Below are positions 1 to 6,702 of a DNA stretch of 19,470 nt, one piece after another (position 1 is the stretch's first letter; every line of letters starts with the position of its first letter). Position numbers and translations under genes: made by a program. The notes beneath the pieces are model-generated. The model saw only the letters and a list, made by a program, of their open reading frames with translations, was not told the origin of the DNA and did no database searches. Origin of the DNA: UBA4717 sp045536775 (GTDB lineage: Bacteria; Bacillota; Clostridia; Oscillospirales; CAG-272); NCBI GenBank assembly GCA_045536775.1, contig JAZSOD010000015.1, positions 1 through 19,470 of the forward strand, given 5' to 3'.

Positions 1-33
1 AGGCAGATGCTCTCCCAGCTGAGCTATGCTCCC
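1..33 (-). tRNA. 5' part of a tRNA gene, probably tRNA-Val, cut by the window edge
   Basis: Read on the minus strand, 33 bases form a tRNA 5' half: acceptor strand GGGAGCA, the box-A sequence TAGCTCAGCTGGGAGAGCA, then the anticodon stem strand TCTGCC and T33. The window stops exactly before the anticodon, so identity is not shown directly. The D-arm plus ATCTGCCT stem resembles clostridial and bacillar tRNA-Val(UAC), which is why Val is proposed; Ala or another family with the same D-arm cannot be excluded. It is preceded by a perfect promoter at 64-92. Confidence 0.88.
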
Positions 34-63
34 ATTTGCCACAGGTTTTCCTGCGACTTTGAT

Positions 64-92
64 ATTATATCACGGCATACACGTTTTGTCAA
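64..92 (-). promoter_or_regulatory. Consensus sigma-A promoter of the tRNA gene
   Basis: On the minus strand TTGACA (87-92) and TATAAT (64-69) are separated by exactly 17 bases. Both hexamers match the consensus perfectly. Initiation near position 57 would precede the tRNA 5' end at 33 by about 25 bases. The upstream stretch (93-125) is very rich in A and T and could act as an UP element. Confidence 0.85.
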
Positions 93-204
93 CAACTTTT
101 TTCAAAAAAATAAAAAAAGTTTTCCTCTTCCCTCTTTTCGCTATTTTATAGCCGTTTTCTCTGTGCTCATTTAATATTATTGCACAAATTTGCACACTAT
201 ATGA

Positions 205-233
205 TTGACAAATTAAGTTTTATGGGCTACAAT
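205..233 (+). promoter_or_regulatory. Promoter of the HPr-like gene
   Basis: TTGACA (205-210) and TACAAT (228-233) have a 17-base spacer. The predicted start of transcription near 240 lies just before the ribosome binding site at 255-260. This shows that in-frame codons upstream of 270 are not part of the protein. Confidence 0.8.
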
Positions 234-269
234 ATTACCGTACCGATTACAAACAAAGGAGTTAATAAT

Positions 270-500
270 ATGAAAAAAGTAAACATAATGCTTTCAACCA
301 TAAACGACGTTAAGGATTTTGTAAACGCTGTTACTATGTTCAACGGCGAAGCAGATCTTTCAAGTGGACGTTACGTTGTTGACGCTAAGTCAATTATGGG
401 TATCTTCAGCCTTGATCTTTCAAGCCCCATCACCCTCACTGTTCACAGCGACAACGCAGACTCTCTTATCGAAAGAGTTAAGAATTATATAGTTGACTGA
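270..500 (+). CDS. HPr-family protein without the phospho-histidine
   Basis: This 76-residue protein has the length and C-terminal half of the phosphotransferase-system carrier HPr. Residues 40-48 read KSIMGIFSL, matching the conserved segment around regulatory Ser46 of HPr (Ser41 here), and the final helix is acidic/hydrophobic as in the family. The active-site loop, normally GIHARPA around His15, is replaced by TINDVKDF, and no histidine occurs before residue 59. It therefore cannot pass phosphate in the usual way. A role as a Ser-phosphorylated or protein-binding HPr paralogue (Crh also lacks His15) is an inference. The start is set by AAAGGAG at 255-261 and by the promoter at 205-233. It stands alone, ending in a strong terminator. 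Confidence 0.85.
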   Translation: MKKVNIMLSTINDVKDFVNAVTMFNGEADLSSGRYVVDAKSIMGIFSLDLSSPITLTVHSDNADSLIERVKNYIVD

Positions 501-512
501 TAGGTTAAGCTT

Positions 513-547
513 AAAAGCGGAGAGAAGTTCTTCTCTCCGCTTTTTTA
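513..547 (+). terminator. Rho-independent terminator of the HPr-like gene
   Basis: A perfect 14-bp stem (513-526 with 531-544) around a GTTC loop runs into a T-rich tract ending at 547. It lies between convergent genes, and the A-run at the stem base means it may also work for the minus-strand gene ending at 552. Confidence 0.9.
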
Positions 548-551
548 TTTA

Positions 552-1463
552 TCAGTTATAGAGCTTCGGGCAGTTCGGATACACAAAGCCTCCTACCTTT
601 CCGTACTCAACGAGCGATTCAGATCCTGCCGCCTTTATTCTTTCGGTCAGCTCCGCGGTGCCAACGTCCGTTGCAAGCTCTGCTCTTACGTACGGCACTC
701 GCATCATAAGCGACGCAAGAGCACGTTTGTGTCCGTCGACAATGTAGTTATAGTTATCAAGACAAGTCACGAAAATAGGATCGAAAATATACTCCTTATC
801 CTTTGCGATCTCGTCTGTGATGCCGTAAAATCTGATCGACCTTATTTCCTCCGCCGATACGGTCGGGTAGAGGGATTTGGGAGAAAAGTACATTTTTCTC
901 TTGTAGAGCTCGGGGTTTTCGCAGAACTGTACGTACTCGTCTGCAACAAGCTTGCAGATGTTGTCGGGTGTTTCGTACGAAGTATCGACTATGAGGTCAT
1001 AGTTCGAATAATCGAGGTTATCGGTACCGTATATTTCCTTGAAGCGCTGATTTTCAACCACGCTTCTGAGAATAAGCTTTTCACAAGCCTCCTCTGCATC
1101 GGCGTAGGTTTCCTCTGCTCCGCGCGGATTTGCCATTACGCGCATCGCCGCTATCTGCGGGTCGATGGTAAAGAATACACGGAAGGAGTTCTTCGCAAAA
1201 TGCCATGCCATACGCGAATCAAAAAGAAGCTTGTCCTCTGCTCTGTCTATTGATATACGGGTCACCTCGTCGTCGATCATATGATCGTACTTAGTATCCT
1301 TTGACATCATCTGATTCATTTCAAGCGTGCTTACTCCGAAGCTTCTTGCAAGCTCACGCTGAATCTTACCGGTTGAATAGATCTCAAAGCCGTAGCGTTC
1401 TGAAAGAAGATTTGCTATTGTTGATTTTCCGCTTCCGAGTTTTCCTGCGAGTGTTATGTGCAT
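552..1463 (-). CDS. Cytidylate-kinase-like P-loop protein fused to a ParB-like domain
   Basis: 303 residues. The first ~180 form a small P-loop kinase: Walker A GKLGSGKST at 7-15, a CMP-kinase-like STGKIQRELA at 30-39, DSRMAWHF at 82-89, an arginine-rich lid region (R133, R140) followed by EIYGTDN, and a terminal YDLIVDTS strand (155-162). This matches cytidylate kinase-like/AAA_33 folds more than true Cmk. Residues ~190-265 look like a ParB/sulfiredoxin-fold domain: a YIVDGHKRALASLM segment (240-253) carries the family GHxR-type motif. ParB-fold proteins include CTP hydrolases and the free-serine kinases SerK/SbnI, so nucleotide-linked chemistry is possible, but the substrate is unknown. AGGAG at 1471-1475 supports the start; the gene is monocistronic. 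Confidence 0.7.
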   Translation of the reverse strand: MHITLAGKLGSGKSTIANLLSERYGFEIYSTGKIQRELARSFGVSTLEMNQMMSKDTKYDHMIDDEVTRISIDRAEDKLLFDSRMAWHFAKNSFRVFFTIDPQIAAMRVMANPRGAEETYADAEEACEKLILRSVVENQRFKEIYGTDNLDYSNYDLIVDTSYETPDNICKLVADEYVQFCENPELYKRKMYFSPKSLYPTVSAEEIRSIRFYGITDEIAKDKEYIFDPIFVTCLDNYNYIVDGHKRALASLMMRVPYVRAELATDVGTAELTERIKAAGSESLVEYGKVGGFVYPNCPKLYN

Positions 1464-1500
1464 TTGTGTTCTCCTGGTAGTGCTAAAGTATAATGATAAT

Positions 1501-1528
1501 ATTATACCACAAATTTTGACAATTGCAA
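1501..1528 (-). promoter_or_regulatory. Promoter of the kinase-ParB fusion gene
   Basis: On the minus strand TTGCAA (1523-1528) precedes a perfect TATAAT (1501-1506) with a 16-base spacer. It lies about 40 bases upstream of the start codon at 1463. A second, overlapping option uses TTGTCA with a weaker downstream -10. Confidence 0.65.
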
Positions 1529-1571
1529 TAGGAAACGCGGGTTTTGTTTTCAGTATAATAAATTTTTCAGC

Positions 1572-1640
1572 ATAAGAGAATCCAGACCAAGTCTTTACTC
1601 TGTTTGAAGCTTTTTGCCAAGGCTTTTTCTCGAAAAAGCC
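1572..1640. repeat. Intergenic repeat-like segment ending in a hairpin
   Basis: Positions 1621-1640 form a perfect 8-bp inverted repeat (GGCTTTTT/AAAAAGCC, loop CTCG). Just before it, 1607-1620 holds a near copy of its left arm (AAGCTTTTTGCC). On the minus strand the hairpin follows the histidine-kinase stop codon by 6 bases, so it may help end that transcript, although no clear U-tract follows. The layout is like dispersed intergenic elements of Clostridia; copy number cannot be judged from one window. Confidence 0.4.
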
Positions 1641-1646
1641 GTAAAA

Positions 1647-3119
1647 TCACGTCAACTCAAACCAGAACGTAGTTCCGTTTTGGCTCTCAACACCGTATCT
1701 TGCACCGTGAAGCTCGAGTATGCTTCTGACAATGGAGAGTCCGAGACCCGTACCGATATTTCCGCGCTTGTGTACCTTGTCGACCTTATAGTATCTGTCC
1801 CAGATGTACGGGAGGTCTTCCTTTGCTATACCCATGCCCGTGTCTGTGACCTCTATCCTGACGAAGCTATGCTCGGGTGAAACTGTCTGCTTCACTGTAA
1901 CGCGTCTGTCCTCACCCGTGTGATTGATCGCGTTAATAAGGAGGTTATAGACCACCTGAAGTATCCTCGTTTCATCGGCGTATACTATCGCCTCGCTGTC
2001 ACAGACAAAGTCGATATCGTAGCCCTCGGCAGCTCTCATACGGTTTATTCTGTCTATTGCCGACTCAACAGTTGAGGTAAGGTTGAATTTACTCTTATTA
2101 AGCTCAGTCACTCTTGCACCAAGCTTGGAAAGATCCATAACGTCGTTAACAAGTGACGAAAGCCTTTTTGACTCGTCGATTATTACCTGTAGGTTTTCCC
2201 TTGTCATCTCACCGGGTATGTCTTGCATCATCTCCGCGCATCCCGTGATCATAGTAAGCGGAGTTCTGAGATCGTGAGATATGTTTGCGATAAGCTCCCT
2301 TTGCAGACGGTCGGTTTTGGAAAGCTCGTCCGCCGCAAAGTTAAGTGAGTCGGCAAGCTCACTGCTCTCCTTATACTCGCCGCCCGAGAAACCGACGTCA
2401 TAGCTTCCGTTAGCAAGCTTTTTTGCCTCTGCCGACATTTTCGTTATGGGCGCGGAAATAAATCTCGCCATAAAGAAAGACAGGATCACCGCCACAACGA
2501 GCAGAATAACAACTATTATAACAAGCTCTGTTTGAAGCGTATTTTTGGTTGCGGTGACGGGCGCGGTCGTAGTGTTCATAAAGATAACCATATCCTCGCC
2601 GTACTTTTCGCTGTATTTTACCGAGGTCACGATTATACTCTCGACCATTCCGCCGTCGGGCGCAGGAACGTCGCCCTCAAACTTTGACGGATTATAATTA
2701 CCGTTGCTGAAGCCGTGGCGCGGCATTACCGTAACGCTTCTTCCGCCCTCGCCTACCGCCTTATCGTAGTATCTGAAGAGCACGTCGCCAGGCATATTGT
2801 GTATAACGCAGTCTCTTAAAATATGCGACTCGGCGATCTTCTTGCCCTCGGACGTGTAAAGTCCGATACAGATATCGTTTTCCTGAGATATACGCGCCAT
2901 AAGAGTTTCAAGGTCATTGTTATCAAGGTTTTTTTCAATAACGGTGGTGCTGGTATTGATCTCGTTAAATTTTACCGTCCTGTAAAACTGCTCGAGAAAA
3001 ACGACCTGGAACAGATACAGCAGAAGTATCATAACAAGGCAGAAAAGGCACATATATCCCATTATGCGCCCTCTCAGACTCGGTGTTCTCGTCTTTCTCC
3101 CTTTTTTACAAAGTTTCAA
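1647..3119 (-). CDS. Sensor histidine kinase with an extracytoplasmic domain (HAMP, HisKA, HATPase)
   Basis: 490 residues, the expected size for a membrane sensor kinase. Membrane segment 1 covers about 20-43, then an outside domain of about 150 residues (44-198), membrane segment 2 (199-219), and HAMP (217-270). The H-box NISHDLRTPLTM contains the phospho-acceptor His282; the N-box is YNLLINAINH (391-400), G1 is DTGMG (426-430) and G2 is GTGLGL (456-461). All catalytic elements are intact. The reading frame overlaps the regulator upstream by 14 bases, so the two are translated as a pair. With htrA directly upstream, the family analogy is CssS of Bacillus, which senses secretion stress and controls htrA/htrB. 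That analogy rests on architecture and neighbours; the actual signal is unknown. Confidence 0.93.
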   Translation of the reverse strand: MKLCKKGRKTRTPSLRGRIMGYMCLFCLVMILLLYLFQVVFLEQFYRTVKFNEINTSTTVIEKNLDNNDLETLMARISQENDICIGLYTSEGKKIAESHILRDCVIHNMPGDVLFRYYDKAVGEGGRSVTVMPRHGFSNGNYNPSKFEGDVPAPDGGMVESIIVTSVKYSEKYGEDMVIFMNTTTAPVTATKNTLQTELVIIVVILLVVAVILSFFMARFISAPITKMSAEAKKLANGSYDVGFSGGEYKESSELADSLNFAADELSKTDRLQRELIANISHDLRTPLTMITGCAEMMQDIPGEMTRENLQVIIDESKRLSSLVNDVMDLSKLGARVTELNKSKFNLTSTVESAIDRINRMRAAEGYDIDFVCDSEAIVYADETRILQVVYNLLINAINHTGEDRRVTVKQTVSPEHSFVRIEVTDTGMGIAKEDLPYIWDRYYKVDKVHKRGNIGTGLGLSIVRSILELHGARYGVESQNGTTFWFELT

Positions 3120-3792
3120 ATCGGTATCCTACCCCTCTTAACGTAACTATAAATTTACTGTACGGTCCAAGGCTCTTGCGTAAAAGCTTTATGTGGGTGC
3201 CGAGTGTTCGGTCATCACCAAAGAAATCGTATCCCCACACGTCGCTGATAAGCTTTTCTCGTGAGAGCGCTATGTTGCGGTTTCTGAGCAGATAGAAGAA
3301 AAGCTCGTACTCCTTTGGGGACATCTCGACCCGCACTCCGTCAACGTAGACTATTCTCGCCGTCACGTCAACCTTGAGTCCCTCTATCTCTATTATCTCG
3401 TTTTTGGTGGTTGAGGCAGCTTTTGTACGTCCGCCTGCACGGTTCATTATAGCCGCAATCCTGAGCATAAGCTCACGGGGCGAAAACGGCTTTACAACGT
3501 AATCGTCAACACCTATCTCAAAGCTGTTGATCTTATCGTATTCCTCGCCTCTCGCCGAAAGCATTATTATCGGCACGTCCGAAAACTTACGTATCTCACG
3601 GCAGGCAGAAAATCCGTCAAGCTCGGGCATCATGATATCCATTATGATAATATCGTAAGTATTTCTTCTGCATTTTTCAAGTGCATCCATACCGTTTTCG
3701 GCTTCGTCTACACTATGTCCCTCAAAAACGGCGTATTTGGAAATCAGCTTGCGTATCATTTCTTCGTCATCGACGATAAGTATTTTGAACAT
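3106..3792 (-). CDS. OmpR/PhoB-family response regulator
   Basis: 228 residues: receiver domain 1-~115, linker, and winged-helix DNA-binding domain ~132-228. Receiver residues are intact: Asp8/Asp9 acidic pocket, phosphorylated Asp52 in MDIMMPELDG, Ser79, and Lys101 in VVKPF. The C-terminal part shows the PhoB-type pattern MSPKEYELFFYLLRN, the recognition-helix region DDRTLGTHIKLLRKSL, and the wing RGVGYRFE. Its 3' end overlaps the kinase gene by 14 bases. A GAGG element lies 7 bases before the ATG. No strong promoter of its own is seen, so it may be transcribed with htrA through the hairpin at 3845-3868. PhoB-type proteins bind direct repeats with an 11-bp period, and such a repeat lies in front of htrA (5408-5425), making htrA the best candidate target. 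Confidence 0.95.
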   Translation of the reverse strand: MFKILIVDDEEMIRKLISKYAVFEGHSVDEAENGMDALEKCRRNTYDIIIMDIMMPELDGFSACREIRKFSDVPIIMLSARGEEYDKINSFEIGVDDYVVKPFSPRELMLRIAAIMNRAGGRTKAASTTKNEIIEIEGLKVDVTARIVYVDGVRVEMSPKEYELFFYLLRNRNIALSREKLISDVWGYDFFGDDRTLGTHIKLLRKSLGPYSKFIVTLRGVGYRFETL

Positions 3793-3844
3793 CCCTTTAC
3801 CTCGCTTACCTGAAGACTAAAACATCGGGGTTAAATAGCACAGA

Positions 3845-3868
3845 GTCAGGGGGTGTTTGCCCCCTGAC
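3845..3868 (-). terminator. GC-rich hairpin between htrA and the regulator gene (weak or partial terminator)
   Basis: A perfect 9-bp stem, GTCAGGGGG with CCCCCTGAC, closes a 6-base loop 9 bases past the htrA stop codon. On the minus strand it is followed by TCTGTGCTATTT, not a proper U-tract. It may set the ratio of htrA to regulator-kinase message as a partial terminator or an RNA-processing/stabilising hairpin. Confidence 0.55.
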
Positions 3869-3876
3869 ACTAAAAA

Positions 3877-5361
3877 TTAAAATCCAAACCAGCTCGAAAA
3901 GGGCAGGTCGAATATGCTGCTCGACGCACTCTTTTCTTCAGTCTTATCCTCGTCGCCGTTGTTCTGAGTCGGCACGTATTCATGACACTCGACCTCAACC
4001 TCGACGTACTTGCCCTCTCTAACTACCGTAAGAGTGAGCTTATCTCCGACCTTGCAATCCTTGAGGATAGCCTTGAGGTCGCTTCCGTAGGTTATTTCAT
4101 TGCCGTTTACCGCAGTAACTCTGTCGCCTATCTTGAGTCCGTCATTGTACTCGCTCTCAAGAATATACATACCGAGCGTGTTTACTCTATACATCATTGC
4201 GGTGTATGAATCGCTGATATCCATATAGGATATACCGAGCGAAACGCGTCCGCGGACGTAACCGTAGTTTATAAGCTGCTCGACCACCTGAGCCGCTGTA
4301 GAGCTGGGAATGGCAAAGCCGAGTCCCTCGATGCCCGAGCCCGATGACTTCGCGTTAACGATGCCCACAAGCTCACCTGCCATATTGAAAAGGCCTCCGC
4401 CCGAGTTTCCGGGGTTGATAGCGGCATTCGTCTGGAGCAGGGTCATCTGTGTACCGTCAATGGTTATCTCACGCGCAAGAGCGCTGATGATTCCGTTTGT
4501 AACCGTACCGCCAAGGCTTCCGAGAGGGTTACCGATGGCAATGACCTCCTCGCCGACGACGAGCTTGGTACTGTCACCAACAACCGCAGGTGTGAGTCCC
4601 GTTGCTTCTATCTTTATAACGGCAATATCGCTGTCGTTATCGTAGCCGATAACCTTTGCCGCATATTTGTTTCCGTCATTTGTGGAAACAGTAACGGTAG
4701 ATGCGTTATCAATAACGTGATAGTTCGTAATAATGTAACCGTCTGCAGTTATTATGACTCCGCTTCCCGCGCCTTCTGTAATATACTGACTGAAGATGCT
4801 GCTGGTGGACACGGTTTCGGTTCTTATTTCAACAACCGATTTCGCTACGTTTGCCGCAACGCTCGCATAGGTTCCGAGCTTGCCCTGTGTGGAGTCTGTG
4901 TTAACAATAGTGCCGCTGCCTGAGGGAGCGCTCTGAATTATGACCGAGGGGCGCATATCTGTACCGTTGTCAAGCACTTTGTTCGCAAGCATAACGCCGC
5001 CAAACGCCGCAAGTCCCGAAAGGATAACGCAAAGAGCCGCCACTACGGCAATGGTTGCAAAACCGTTTTTCTTTTTCTCCTTAACGGGCACAACGGGAGA
5101 CTCCGCAATCTTTTCCTCGTCAGAGCTGCAGTTTATATAAACCTCTCCTCTGGGCTTTGATTCGGGCTCGTCCTCCATTTCATCGTCTTTCTCGCACGCG
5201 GTTTCGTCTGCGTCCTCAAAAGCGGCTTCGTTTTCCGAGACCTCGTCGTTCGCATCCTCAACGGACGTGGTTTCCTCTGCCACGGTTTCGGGAGCTTCTT
5301 CGACTGTTTCGGAAGCTTCGTTTTCTTCGGGTATTATATCTAAATTCTTATTTTCTTCCAT
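3877..5361 (-). CDS. htrA: Membrane-anchored HtrA/DegP-type serine protease with PDZ domain
   Basis: 494 residues. An unusually acidic cytoplasmic N-terminus (1-70, mostly Glu, Asp, Ala, Thr) precedes one membrane segment (~101-127). The trypsin-like domain (~165-365) has the full triad: His215 in TNYHV, Asp245 in DSDIAV, Ser320 in GNSGGG. One PDZ domain (~372-460) follows, then a Ser/Asp/Glu-rich tail ending SSWFGF. This is the usual Gram-positive HtrA plan, with the protease outside the membrane degrading or refolding damaged secreted proteins. AAGGAGGA at 5368-5375 fixes the start. The promoter carries a direct repeat suited to an OmpR-type activator, and regulator and kinase genes lie just downstream, so this looks like a self-contained envelope-stress circuit; that last step is inference. 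Confidence 0.95.
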   Translation of the reverse strand: MEENKNLDIIPEENEASETVEEAPETVAEETTSVEDANDEVSENEAAFEDADETACEKDDEMEDEPESKPRGEVYINCSSDEEKIAESPVVPVKEKKKNGFATIAVVAALCVILSGLAAFGGVMLANKVLDNGTDMRPSVIIQSAPSGSGTIVNTDSTQGKLGTYASVAANVAKSVVEIRTETVSTSSIFSQYITEGAGSGVIITADGYIITNYHVIDNASTVTVSTNDGNKYAAKVIGYDNDSDIAVIKIEATGLTPAVVGDSTKLVVGEEVIAIGNPLGSLGGTVTNGIISALAREITIDGTQMTLLQTNAAINPGNSGGGLFNMAGELVGIVNAKSSGSGIEGLGFAIPSSTAAQVVEQLINYGYVRGRVSLGISYMDISDSYTAMMYRVNTLGMYILESEYNDGLKIGDRVTAVNGNEITYGSDLKAILKDCKVGDKLTLTVVREGKYVEVEVECHEYVPTQNNGDEDKTEEKSASSSIFDLPFSSWFGF

Positions 5362-5391
5362 TGTAAGTCCTCCTTGGAGTTTTGTTCTTTC

Positions 5392-5431
5392 ATTATAAAC
5401 GTCAATTGTGACGGTTTCGTGACGGTGTCAC
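5392..5431 (-). promoter_or_regulatory. htrA promoter with PHO-box-like direct repeat
   Basis: On the minus strand a perfect TATAAT (5392-5397) has no recognisable -35. In its place are two identical 7-mers, CCGTCAC (5419-5425 and 5408-5414), with a 4-base spacer, giving an 11-bp period. The inner copy ends 10 bases before the -10. This is the geometry of PhoB-type activated promoters (7-bp repeats, 11-bp period, replacing the -35). The outer copy also pairs with a neighbouring GTGAC as an inverted repeat (5419-5431). Binding by the regulator at 3106-3792 is inferred, not shown. Confidence 0.6.
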
Positions 5432-5452
5432 AAAAGACAGATGAATATTCAC

Positions 5453-5944
5453 TTATTCCGCGTGAAGCAAAAGGTCCGCAAAGCGCGCACCGCAAAGCTT
5501 TGCGATATCCGTGGGCGCAGCCTCTATCTGCCAGCCAATCCTTCCCGCGCTTACTATCATAGTATCAAGTCCCTCAGCGCTTACGTCGAAAAAGGTCTTG
5601 AACTGTTTTTTCATTCCGACAGGCGAGCAACCGCCTCTGACGTAGCCCGTAAGAGCGTTTATCTCGGAAACGTGTATCATTTCAACCGACTTGACGCCTG
5701 CCGCACGAGCCGCTTTCTTGAGGTCAAGCTCACGGAGAACGGGGATATCAAAAACGTAATAGCTCTTGTCGCTTCCCCTTGTAACGAGGGTCTTGTAAAC
5801 TACGGACGGATCTCTGCCGATAAGCTCTGCGATGGTCGAACCGTCAACGGGCGCATCACCGTGCTCGTACCTGTGGATAGTATATTTTATCTTCGCGCTG
5901 TCAAAGCGGCGTATCGCGTTGGTTTTATTTTCTTTCTCTGCCAT
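5453..5944 (-). CDS. ybaK: Cys-tRNA(Pro) deacylase, YbaK/EbsC type
   Basis: 163 residues, the normal length for the family. YbaK hydrolyses Cys-tRNA(Pro) made in error by prolyl-tRNA synthetase, acting in trans in the cytoplasm. Family marks seen: N-terminal KTNAIRRFDSAKIKY, the catalytic-lysine segment VVYKTLV (Lys51), and the signature GYVRGGCSPVGMKK (100-113). A GGAGA ribosome binding site at 5951-5955 and a strong promoter at 5974-6002 support the start. It lies 91 bases upstream of htrA on the same strand, so htrA could also receive some read-through. No terminator is visible between them. Confidence 0.93.
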   Translation of the reverse strand: MAEKENKTNAIRRFDSAKIKYTIHRYEHGDAPVDGSTIAELIGRDPSVVYKTLVTRGSDKSYYVFDIPVLRELDLKKAARAAGVKSVEMIHVSEINALTGYVRGGCSPVGMKKQFKTFFDVSAEGLDTMIVSAGRIGWQIEAAPTDIAKLCGARFADLLLHAE

Positions 5945-5973
5945 TGTTATTCTCCAATGTCTTTATTAAATAT

Positions 5974-6002
5974 ATTATAACTCTTTTTTTTGTTTTTTTC
6001 AA
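5974..6002 (-). promoter_or_regulatory. Promoter of ybaK
   Basis: On the minus strand TTGAAA (5997-6002) and a perfect TATAAT (5974-5979) are separated by 17 bases, the spacer being almost all A. Transcription would begin near 5967, about 23 bases before the start codon. Confidence 0.8.
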
Positions 6003-6021
6003 TAGGGTATCCGATTTATGT

Positions 6022-6043
6022 AAAACGGCGGAGTTATCCGCCG
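6022..6043 (-). terminator. Terminator of the Ser/Gly-rich membrane protein gene
   Basis: A perfect 7-bp stem CGGCGGA/TCCGCCG (6026-6032 with 6037-6043) around a 4-base loop lies 5 bases past the minus-strand stop codon and is followed on that strand by TTTT. The T-tract is short, so termination may be moderate. Confidence 0.65.
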
Positions 6044-6048
6044 CAAAA

Positions 6049-6576
6049 TTATTTTTTGTTTCGTCTGTCCATTCCGTTCTTTGACTTTGGAACTATGAGT
6101 ATAATTGCAATTATTATTGCCAGAACCGCAAGTATTGCAATTATAATACCGACCGTTGAGCCCGCTTCCTCGTCCGTGACCTCTCCCGCAGTAGCGCCGT
6201 TACCCATAGTACCGTTGCCATCTGCAAAGTCATTTTCGTTTATACCGCTGTTGCTCTCACCCGCCATGCCGCCGGGACCGAGAATGGAGTCGGCGCCCGA
6301 CTCAGAGCCTGATTCGGAGTCTGATCCCGAGTTGCCACCGTTAGACGTATTGCCGGAGCTGTCGGACTCGGGCATCATTGTGTTATCAGGTACGTCGCTT
6401 ATGATGCCGTCCTCAATATTCCCCTCGGAAACTCCCTCGTCGGACACGAGTCCGTCACGGAGCATCTGCTTTGAATTTCTGGCAGAAACCGCAGTTGTAA
6501 GTGAAAGCGCAAGTAGGCTTAAAATAATAATGAGAGTAAATGCTGCTCTTATATTAAAAATTTTCGTATTTTTCAT
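6049..6576 (-). CDS. Membrane-anchored Ser/Gly/Asp-rich protein of unknown function
   Basis: 175 residues, not recognised as a named family. Residues 1-32 look like a signal peptide or membrane anchor: positive start, hydrophobic run FTLIIILSLLALSL, then a possible signal-peptidase site after AVSA. Residues ~33-140 are low-complexity, rich in Ser, Gly, Asp, Glu and Asn, with no cysteine. A strong membrane helix (142-162, IIIAILAVLAIIIAIILIV-like) and a basic tail (KSKNGMDRRNKK) close it, so the linker should face outside with the tail in the cytoplasm. It could be a surface or envelope-associated spacer protein. The ribosome binding site (AAAGG, about 13 bases from ATG) is weak. It is divergent from the RNHCP gene and has its own terminator. 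Confidence 0.75.
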   Translation of the reverse strand: MKNTKIFNIRAAFTLIIILSLLALSLTTAVSARNSKQMLRDGLVSDEGVSEGNIEDGIISDVPDNTMMPESDSSGNTSNGGNSGSDSESGSESGADSILGPGGMAGESNSGINENDFADGNGTMGNGATAGEVTDEEAGSTVGIIIAILAVLAIIIAIILIVPKSKNGMDRRNKK

Positions 6577-6702
6577 TGTTTTTTTGTTACCTTTCGGATA
6601 TAATGGTATTGCGCACAGTTATTTTTTGTTTTATGTGCGTCCCTATACCTTCTAAATTTATCAATCGGTACAATAAAAAAACAGCGAAGGAACTTTTTTG
6701 AA

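Noticed and set aside
180..269. N-terminal extension of the HPr-like protein
   Set aside because: The segment contains the promoter (205-233) and leader; ATG at 270 has the ribosome binding site.
729..1253. 174-codon plus-strand open frame
   Set aside because: Lies wholly antisense to the kinase-ParB gene, has no ribosome binding site, and the translation shows no family pattern.
5408..5425. Two-unit repeat read as a minimal CRISPR or tandem repeat
   Set aside because: Units are 7 bases with a 4-base gap and only two copies; the position relative to the -10 fits a regulator box.
5441..5980. 179-codon plus-strand open frame
   Set aside because: Antisense shadow of ybaK; the minus-strand reading has the YbaK signature.
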